From Terebella lapidaria (lineage: Eukaryota > Annelida > Polychaeta > Terebellida > Terebellidae), in assembly GCA_949152475.1 (NCBI GenBank), contig OX424558.1, positions 37,148,651-37,212,650 on the forward strand: DNA of 64,000 nucleotides, in the 5' to 3' direction. Position numbers and translations under genes: made by a program. Below are positions 55,316 to 64,000 of the stretch, in pieces. The stretch's first letter is position 1; every line of letters starts with the position of its first letter. The notes under the pieces are model-generated. The model saw only the letters and a list, made by a program, of their open reading frames with translations. It was not told where the DNA came from and did not search any database.

Positions 55316-58300
55316 TGTAATAAAGGTTTGCGCTGTGCTATATAGGTTTGCGCCGTGCTAAAAAGGTTTGTGCCCCGTTATAAAGATTTAGGCCCTGTTA
55401 TAAAGGTTTGTGCTGTGTTTAAAAGATTTGTGCCATGTTAAAAACGTTTGTGCCCTGTTAGAAAGGTTTGCGCCCAGCTATAAAGGTTTATGCTCTGCTA
55501 TAAAGGTTTGTGCCGTGTTAAAAAGGTTTGTGCTCTGCTATAAAGGTTTGTGCTGTGTTAAAAAGGTTTATGCCCTGTTATAAAGGTTTGTGCCCTGCTA
55601 TGAAGGTTTGTGCCGTGTTAAAAAGGTTTGTGCCCTGCTATAAAGGTTTGTGCCGTGTTAAAAAGGTTTGTGCCCTGCTATAAAGGTTCGTGCTGTGTTA
55701 AAAAGGTTTGTGCCCTGCTATAAAGGTTTGTGCCGTGTTAAAAAGGTTTGTGCCCTGCTATAAAGGTTTGTGCCGTGTTGAAAATGTTTGTGCCATGTTA
55801 TAATGGTTTACACCATGTTAAAAACGTTTGTGCCCTGTTAGAAAGGTTTGCGCCCTGCTATAAAGGTTTATATACTGCTGAAAAGGTTTGTGCCGTATTA
55901 AAAAGGTTTGTGCCCTGCTGTAGAGGTTTGTGCCGTGTTAAAATGGTTTGTGCCCTGCTATAAGGGTTTGTGCCGTGTTTGTGCCTTGTTTTAAAGGTTT
56001 GTGCCCTGTTATAAAGATTTGTGCCGTGTTATAAAGATTTATGCCCTGCTATAAAGGTTTGTGCTGTGTTAAAAAGGTTTGTGCCCTGCTATAAAGGTTT
56101 GTGATGTGTTGAAAAGGTTTGTGCCTAGTTAAAAAGGTTTGTGCCGTGTTAAAAAGGTTGGTGCCCTGTTATAAAGGTTTGCGCCATGTTAAAAACGTTT
56201 GTGCCCTGTTATAAAGGTTTGCGCCCTGCTATAAAGGTTTATGCTCTGCTATAAAGGTTTGTGCCGTGTTAAAAAGGTTTGTGCCCTGCTATAAAGGTTT
56301 GTGCCGTGTTAAAAAGGTTTGTGCCCTGCTATAAAGGTTTGTGCCGTGTTAAAAAGGTTTGTGCCCTGTTATAATGGTTTACGCCATGTTAAAAACGTTT
56401 GTGCCCTGTTAGAAAGGTTTGCGCCCTGCTATAAAGGTTTATATACTGCTAAAAAGGTTTGTGCCGTATTAAAAAGGTTTGTGCCCTGCTATAAAGGTTT
56501 GTGCCGTGTTAAAAAGGTTTGTGCCCTGCTATAAAGGTTTGTGCCGTGTTAAAAAGGTTTGTGCCCTGCTATAAAGGTTCGTGCTGTGTTAAAAAGGTTT
56601 GTGCCCTGCTATAAAGGTTTGTGCCGTGTTAAAAAGGTTTGTGCCCTGCTATAAAGGTTTGTGCCGTGTTGAAAATGTTTGTGCCATGTTATAATGGTTT
56701 ACACCATGTTAAAAACGTTTGTGCCCTGTTAGAAAGGTTTGCGCCCTGCTATAAAGGTTTATATACTGCTGAAAAGGTTTGTGCCGTATTAAAAAGGTTT
56801 GTGCCCTGCTGTAGAGGTTTGTGCCGTGTTAAAATGGTTTGTGCCCTGCTATAAGGGTTTGTGCCGTGTTTGTGCCTTGTTTTAAAGGTTTGTGCCCTGT
56901 TATAAAGATTTGTGCCGTGTTATAAAGATTTATGCCCTGCTATAAAGGTTTGTGCTGTGTTAAAAAGGTTTGTGCCCTGCTATAAAGGTTTGTGATGTGT
57001 TGAAAAGGTTTGTGCCTAGTTAAAAAGGTTTGTGCCGTGTTAAAAAGGTTGGTGCCCTGTTATAAAGGTTTGCGCCATGTTAAAAACGTTTGTGCCCTGT
57101 TATAAAGGTTTGCGCCCTGCTATAAAGGTTTATGCTCTGCTATAAAGGTTTGTGCCGTGTTAAAAAGGTTTGTGCCCTGCTATAAAGGTTTGTGCCGTGT
57201 TAAAAAGGTTTGTGCCCTGCTATAAAGGTTTGTGCCGTGTTAAAAAGGTTTGTGCCCTGTTATAATGGTTTACGCCATGTTAAAAACGTTTGTGCCCTGT
57301 TAGAAAGGTTTGCGCCCTGCTATAAAGGTTTATATACTGCTAAAAAGGTTTGTGCCGTATTAAAAAGGTTTGTGCCCTGCTATAAAGGTTTGTGCCGTGT
57401 TAAAATGGTTTGTGCCCTGCTATAAGGGTTTGTGCCGTGTTAAAAAGGTTTGTGCCCTGTTATAAAGGTTTGCGCCATGTTAAAAACGTTTGTGCCCTGT
57501 TATACAGGTTTGCGCCCTGCTATAAAGGTTTGTGCCCTGCTATAAAGGTTTGTGCCGTGTTGAAAAGGTTTGTGCCCTGCTATAAAGTTTTGTGCCGTGT
57601 TAAAAAGGTTTGTGCCCTGCTATAAAGGTTTGTGCCGTGTTAAACAGGTTTGTGCATGGTTTGCGCCATGTTAAAAACGTTTGTGCCCTGTTAGAAAGGT
57701 TTGCGCCCTGCTATAAAGGCTTGTGCCGTGTTAAAAAGGTTTGTGCCCTGCTATAAAGGTTTGTGCCGTGTTAAAAAGGTTTGTGCCCTGTTATAATGGT
57801 TTACGCCATGTTAAAAACGTTTGTGCCCTGTTAGAAAGGTTTGCGCCCTGCTATAAAGGTTTATATACTGCTAAAAAGGTTTGTGCCGTATTAAAAAGGT
57901 TTGTGCCCTGTTATAAAAGTTTGTGCCGTGTTAAAAAGGTTTGTGCCCTGCTATAAAGGTTTGTGCCGTGTTAAAATGGTTTGTGCCCTGCTATAAGGGT
58001 TTGTGCCGTGTTAAAAAGGTTTGTGCCCTGTTATAAAGGTTTGTGCCATGTTAAAAACGTTTGTGCCTTGTTATAAAGGTTTGCGCCCTGCTATAAAGGT
58101 TTGTGCTCTGCTATAAAGGTTTGTGCCGTGTTAAAAAGGTTTGTGCCCTGCTATAAAGGTTTGTGCCGTGTTAAAAAGGTTTGTGCCCTGCTATAAAGGT
58201 TTGTGCCGTGTTAAAAAGGTTTGTGCCCTGTTATAATGGTTTGCGCCATGTTAAAAACGTTTGTGCCCTGTTAGAAAGGTTTGCGCCCTGCTATAAAGGT

Positions 58301-58335
58301 TTATGTACTGCTAAAAAGGTTTGTGCCGTATTAAA
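55316..58335. repeat. 20/40-bp minisatellite array, right arm
   Basis: GGTTTGTGCCCTGCTATAAA and GGTTTGTGCCGTGTTAAAAA units. An 891-bp higher-order period is visible: 55748-55963 recurs at 56639-56854, and 56319-56534 at 57210-57425. No MITE. Confidence 0.93.
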
Positions 58336-60265
58336 GGGATGAAGTCTCACTGTGCATGTCATCTCTTAGGGAAGTAGTGGGTGGGTCACACTGTGCATGT
58401 CATCTCCTTAGAGATGAAGTGGGTGGGTCTCACTGTGCATGTCATCTCTTAGGGATGAAGTGGGTGGGTCTCATTGTGCATGTCATCTCTTAGGGATGAA
58501 GTGGTTGGATCTCATTGTGCATGTCATCTCTTAGGGATGAAGTGGTTGGGTCTCACTGTGCATCATCTCTTAGAGATGTCGTGGGTGGGTCACACTGTGC
58601 ATCATCTAGAGATGTAGTGGATGGGTCTCACTGTGCATGTCATCTCTTCAGAGATGAAGTGGGTGGGTCTCACTGTGCATGTCATCTCTTAGGGATGAAG
58701 TGGGTGGGTCTCATTGTGCATCATCTCTTAGGGATGAAGTGGTTGGGTCTCACTGTGCATCATCTCTTAGAGATGTCGTGGTGGGTCACACTGTGCATCA
58801 TCTAGAGATGTAGTGGATGGGTCTCACTGTGCATCATCTCTCAGAGATGTAGTGGGTGGGTCTCACTGTGCATCATCTCTTAGAGATGTAGTGGGTGGGT
58901 CTCACTGTGCATGTCATCTCTTAGGGATGAAGTGGGTGGGTCTCACTGTGCATCATCTCTTAGAAATGTCGTGGGTGGGTCTCACTGTGCATGTCATCTC
59001 TTAGAGATGTCGTGGGTCGGTCTCACTGTGCATGTCATCTCTTAGGGATGAAGTGGGTGGGTCTCATTGTGCATCATCTCTTAGAGATGTAGTGGGTGGG
59101 TCTCACTGTGCATCATCTTTCAGAGATGAAGTCGGTGGGTCTCACTGTGTATCATCTCTTAGAGATGTCGAGGGTGGGTCTCACTGTGCATCATCTCTCA
59201 GAGATGTAGTGGGTGGATCTCACTGTGCATCATCTCTTAGAGATGTAGTGGGTGGGTCTCACTGTGCATGTCATCTCTTAGGGATGAAGTGGGTAGGTCT
59301 CACTGTGCATCATCTCTTAGAAATGTCGTGGGTGGGTCTCACTGTGCATCATCTCTTGAAGATGTAGTGGGTGGGTCTCACTGTGCATCATCTCTCAGAG
59401 ATGTAGTGGGTGGGTCTCACTGTGCATCATCTCTTAGAGATGTAGTGGATGTGTCTCACTGTGCATGTCATCTCTTAGGGATGAAGTGGTTAGGTCTCAC
59501 CGTGCATGCTATCTCTTAGGGAAGTAGTGGGTGGGTCTCATTGTGCATCATCTCTTAGGGATGTAGTGGTTGAGTCTCACTGTGCATCATCTCTTAGAGA
59601 TGTAGTGGATGGGTCTCACTGTGCATGTCATCTCTTAGGGATGAAGTGGTTAGGTGTCACTGTGCATGTTATCTCTTAGGGATGAAGTAGTTGGGTCTCA
59701 CTGTGCATCATATCTTAGGGAAGTAGTGGGTGGGTCTCACTGTGCATCATCTCTTAGAGATGTAGTGGTTGGGTCACACTGTGCATGTCATCTCTTTAGA
59801 GATGAAGTGTTTGAGTCTCACTGTGCATGTCATGTCTTAGGGATGAAGTGTTTGGGTCTCACTGTGCATCATCTCTTAGAGATGTAGTGGATGGGTTTCA
59901 CTGTGCATGTCGTCTCTTAGGGATGAAGTGGTTGGGTCTCACTGTGCATCATCTCTTAGAGATGTAGTGTTTGGGTCTCACTGTGCATGTCATCTCTTAG
60001 GGATGAAAGGGTTGGATCTCACTGTGTATCGTCTCTTAGAGATATAGTGTTTGAGTCTCACTGTGCATGTCATCTCTTAGGGATGAATTGGTTGGGTCTC
60101 ACTGTGCATCATCTCTTAGAGATGTAGTGGATGGGTCTCACTGTGCATGTCATCTCTTATGGATGTAGTGGGTGGGTCTCACTGTGCATTATCTCTTAGA
60201 GATGAAGTGGTTGGGTCTCACTGTGCATATAAACTATTGGAGATGAGTGGATGAGTCTCACTTTG
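58336..60265. repeat. 39-bp minisatellite array, right arm
   Basis: TGGGTGGGTCTCACTGTGCA and ATCTCTTAGAGATGTAG units, ~1.9 kb, mirror of 33230-34775. Confidence 0.92.
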
Positions 60266-61135
60266 GATAATATTTCAGAGATGCACGCAGTGGTGCTCTT
60301 CATATTTTTTACACTCTGCCATCCGATAATCGAGTTAAACCCAATATTGCTGTTCCGTTCATTGGCATTGTATGTGAAAGTGAAGGATCCCGCGCTTGAG
60401 CGTAGCGAGGCCCGGGCCTCGCTATGCATTGACACAGTGAGCCCAGTGGTGCTCGCCAGGTCGTCATCCTTTCATCGATGTATACCCTTCCCAATTTTCG
60501 TTTTCGTTTCTAGGGACGCGAGAGGGCGCTGTTCATATAAACGTAAATACCGACTACACTATTTATTAGTCGATTCAGCGTATCATCCCCCTTGATGGTG
60601 TTTTATAAGAAATATATTGATCATACACGGGTAATTCATTTTCTAGACCGAACAGTAGCCTATAATTTCTGAATTTAGTTCACCTCAGGATAATATAATA
60701 TGACACACGTATTTTTAGACCCCGCTACTATTTGCCTTGGCTGTAATCCTGGCATATGTAAAACGGGTTTTTGGTCCTGAGGGCAAATAAGAAACTCTGC
60801 AATACTGTACACCGCACAAACAAATTGTTATATATTTGATCAGTCCAGTTACGTCATATGGAGTTTCAATAGCACATTTGTCAGATAATACTACCAAATA
60901 TTCTCGCATTATTTATTCATGAGCATCTGCCATATCCTAAGTACACTAAAATTTATTTCTAATTGGAATATTTATCACAGAAATCACAATAAAGCCACAG
61001 TATATGAGATGCAAGACATTCCCTTGTCATTGAAGGCACGCCCTTTTGATACAAATAGAGGCGATAGTCATTGGTGCTAAATAGTTCTTCAACAGACATG
61101 CATGTCAGACGCTACAGAGATTATTGGTGGTCGAC
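60266..61135 (+). other. Spacer and 5' flank of copy 5
   Basis: Mirror of 32346-33229, with the conserved upstream block at ~60878-60908. No gene seen. Confidence 0.45.
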
Positions 61136-62285
61136 ATGAACAAACTGTCGTACATGCTTCTTCTCTTAGAGATTTCGGGAACGATTCAGACTCGACAGGG
61201 TCCAGGTAAAGTATTAGGTTATAGACATTTTCTTTCTTTCTGATTTCTACGAGTGTAAAATGTGAGTAAATGATTGTTTTAGCCTACTGCGTTTAAAGTT
61301 TCCAATTGGAAGTAAACGTTATTGTCATGTGCTATGACATTTCAACTTCAACTCAGGTTGTGAGAATGTGACCATCAGTGGCGCCATCACTGAGTACGGT
61401 CGATCCCTTGAAGGGACATACCAACGTACCACAATAAAATGTCACGGCCGGTTCGTGTACAAAAAGGAAGATGCGCGAGGAGGCTATCATCTGTACTTCA
61501 TTGACAAATTCAACAGGTCTGACTTCCAAGGCTGGGTGGTCACTAAAAGTCAGTGTAGTCCGCGAGATTAGAGGTTTTTTCAGAACAGCGATGCAACATA
61601 CCTCCCATATCGGGTGCAGTTACCATGGAAAGAACTGACTAGCCGTGGTGTGTTGGTGAACAACCCGAAGTGCAGGGTCTCGTGTGCGGGTTAGTATATC
61701 AATGTTTTTTTTCACCTTGAAACTGATAGATGGAAATATTCATGAGACACAGTCAATGTTGCATCCAGGTACTTCATCTAATAAAAAGTTCTGACGTTTT
61801 CAGTTCAACCAACTCCAGTAGGCCTACCGACATCACATACAACGCTCAGTTCCACAACTGATAGCCCTACACCTCCCACAAAAACAATTATGGAGGAAGG
61901 AGTCGTCCCTACACACCCGTTCACCAACAGTAGCACAAGTGAGGAAGCAATAACTGAGACAGTCCCGCCTACCGAGGCGACACTGAGACAGTCCCGCCAA
62001 CCAATATCTGAGACAGTCCCGCCTACCGAGGCGACACTGAGACAGTCCCGCCAACCAATAACTGAGACAGTCCCGCCTACCGAGGCGACACTGAGACAGT
62101 CCCGCCAACCAATATCTGAGACAGTCCCGCCTACCGAGGCGACACTGAGACAGTCCCGCCAACCAATAACTGAGACAGTCCCGCCTACCGAGGCGACACT
62201 GAGACAGTCTCGCCAACCAATAACTGAGACAGTCCCGCCTACCGAGGCGACACTGAGACAGTCCCGCCTACCAAGGCGACACTGA
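61136..62285 (+). pseudogene. Receptor-like copy 5: mirror of copy 2 with a nonsense codon
   Basis: Exons 61136-61205, 61357-61689 and 61804-62285 have the same lengths, splice sites and phases as copy 2. Exon 2 contains TAG at 61569-61571 where copies 1, 2 and 4 have Leu, the result of one T-to-A change. A second nearby change turns GTATTTT into GTTTTTT. Translation would stop after ~70 codons of the domain. Exon 3 still carries six in-frame 18-aa repeats and the same stop as copy 2. Transmembrane and tail exons are missing. The allele in other individuals may be intact. Confidence 0.7.
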
Positions 62286-62410
62286 GACAGTCCCGCCAAC
62301 CAATAACTGAGACAGTCCCGCCTACCGAGGCGACACTGAGACAGTCCCGCCAACCAATAACTGAGACAGTCCCGCCTACCGAGGCGACACTGAGACAGTC
62401 CCGCCTACAG
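61950..62410. repeat. 54-bp coding minisatellite (copy 5)
   Basis: Same unit and order as in copy 2, including the shortened unit that creates the stop. Confidence 0.9.
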
Positions 62411-62647
62411 TCCCGTATACAAGTGTTTTGATGTAATGAATCCTGAATTCACGATGAAATAAAATCCACCTGTCACGCATGAAGATGCCGTGGTTGAAAC
62501 AAATATTCTACCTATTCTGTGACCAACTACGGCCTACTTGAAGAAAGAGTTGATGGCTCCATGGTGTTATATGCCAAAACATGGCCCCACGCTAGGTAAA
62601 TGTGTTTAGATGAGGAATAATAAATTATTATTATTATTATTATGTAG

Positions 62648-62706
<59 letters not shown>

Positions 62707-64000
62707 GTAGGTGCTTCAAAAAGAAGCCCCACACTTTGAAGCGAGAGGCGGGTCAGGGGCGTGTACAGGACTTGTGGAATGAGGGGGCACAATTTGATGG
62801 CAGGGGGTCTGGACTTTCGCCTTATTTAGATAGATAATCTGTGAAATGCTTTTGCGCAATGCAGAGTGGGATGAAAGGAATTATTACTATTTTATATTCA
62901 CTTGTATTATTTAATGCCACATGCACAAACAATGCCGCAATCCTGCATTCTGGATTTCAGTTTCCTCCGGTCCCAAAGCCGAATATGCTGTATATAACTA
63001 TCATTTGTAAATTCCAGTATTTGCCTACATGCCCCTCTCGTGGGTGAGCTGGTGTCATGACTCTATATGGCACTTTGAAGAGGGACTCAGCTTGCGGCGG
63101 GAATCGCCTTCGTGGCAAACAAATGTGACAGAAAGTATTTTCTGTCCAGGCATTTATTAGGATAAAAATGTTTAATCTTTAACACATGATGTTGCATTCC
63201 GTAGGCGATCGAACATTTCAATTGACAGACATATCCCATCCTCTACAACCCCAGATTACAACCAAATGTTGCCTTGGGGCAGCGTTTATCCCTCTCCCAT
63301 CATACTAATGACGAAGGGTTTGCTTGGCATGGAGGGGGTGGGTAGGGAGGTCCTGGCATCAGCACTTTAATTTCAAAGATATACAATGGCCCCCCTCAGA
63401 TAAGACCTACCCTTCTGCCACAAATTTAAGATCTTATCCTAGGGGATGTCTTATTAGAGGGGTTCATTTACATGGTAACGTTATCCTGGCGCCACACGGA
63501 GAGGTCTTTACAGAGGGAGAAGTCTTTATTGAGGGTGGTCTTGTAATGATATAACACTGTAATGATATATATGATGTGACTGCTGGTCATGTATGTGTTA
63601 ACAAACAATATGGGAACATTATCATGCCGTACCAGTGGAAGAAAATGTTCACGCAGATGACTATCATCAAAAAGGCAATAAAATAAAGAAAATTATTCAA
63701 TTTTATTTGATTTTCTAAGAAACTGAGTGAGGGCACGATTTTTGGGAAGAGGGTGCACAAAGGTACCTATTTCATGGAAAGAGGGGGCACGTCCTGGCTG
63801 TGCCCCCCTCTAAACACGCCAGTGCGGGTGCAGTCCCGGATTTCAACTAGACGCCGTCAGTCGCCCAGAACCGCAACCGATGTTCCGTGGACCATAAAAA
63901 AAATACGTAACGGCTGATACAATCAAAGTGTGGAATTTTATGGTACTATGGCCGCCATTATGTTGATTGAATTTCGGCATAAGTCGATTTCATCCGTCAT
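62411..64000. repeat. Intergenic repeat segment, right copy, running off the window
   Basis: Direct copy of 44493-46035 and inverse of 16917-18412. Includes a poly(A) signal at 62458-62463, a long (TTA)n microsatellite at 62622-62706 with no Gypsy-2, and the hAT-like unit. The window ends at the start of the 345-bp unit. Confidence 0.75.

Larger units (their letters stand above)
49520..62640. repeat. Right arm of the large palindrome
   Basis: Partner of 30844-44005. It lacks the MITE, has a longer 39-bp array, and has an 891-bp higher-order repeat in the 20-bp array where the left arm has a 440-bp one. Confidence 0.85.

Noticed and set aside
30844..62640. Palindrome as an assembly fold-back artefact
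   Set aside because: The arms differ by substitutions, array length, a MITE and a central non-palindromic 5.5 kb, which a fold-back of one molecule would not give.

Overview
The window is nuclear DNA of an animal. It has GT-AG introns, AATAAA signals, Ty3/Gypsy LTR retrotransposons, a tRNA-derived SINE, MITEs, long minisatellites and nuclear-receptor-type motifs. There are no bacterial operons, rRNA genes, CRISPR arrays or free-standing tRNA genes. A marine invertebrate, perhaps a mollusc, is my best guess, but the species cannot be read from the sequence.

The host part is a small family of five related gene copies in a large palindrome. The full gene has five exons with intron phases 1,1,1,2. 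They encode a signal peptide, a ~111-aa four-cysteine extracellular domain, a Ser/Thr/Pro-rich stalk, one transmembrane helix and a cytoplasmic tail. Copy 1 (154-1854, minus, 337 aa) and copy 4 (48670-50644, plus, 412 aa) are intact across all exons. Copy 2 (31193-32345, minus) has only exons 1-3, ends in a coding 54-bp minisatellite and could encode a 294-aa soluble form. Copy 5 (61136-62285, plus) is its near-identical mirror but has a stop in exon 2. Copy 3 (42929-44005, minus) has only the 3' exons and is fused to an oppositely oriented minisatellite.

The palindrome arms are about 30844-44005 and 49520-62640, centred near 46740, around a ~5.5-kb non-palindromic middle. With Gypsy-2 removed, the symmetry continues as 16917-18412 against ~62640-64000 and probably runs past the right edge. 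The outer arms are almost identical and the inner parts clearly diverged. Between the genes lie a 39-bp minisatellite, a 20/40-bp minisatellite with a block flipped between ~70-bp inverted repeats, a SINE with 7-bp target duplications present in both arms, and nuclear-receptor half-site repeats.

Two Gypsy elements interrupt the left side. Gypsy-1 (4013-16916, minus; LTRs 630 bp, about 11 differences) is degenerate in gag, pol and a third ORF. Gypsy-2 (18413-30843, plus; LTRs 737 bp, one difference seen) is young, with few lesions. Empty sites for both are present in paralogous copies at ~46170/46530 and ~44745/62690. Both elements have a tRNA-His-like primer site, both carry an uncharacterised sense ORF downstream of integrase after a 1.4-1.8-kb non-coding gap, and both are strongly enriched in the pentamer GTCCG. 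The most interesting items are the receptor-like family with its coding VNTR stalk in a dynamic palindrome, and the accessory ORF3 with the hairpin-rich non-coding RNA of the Gypsy elements.
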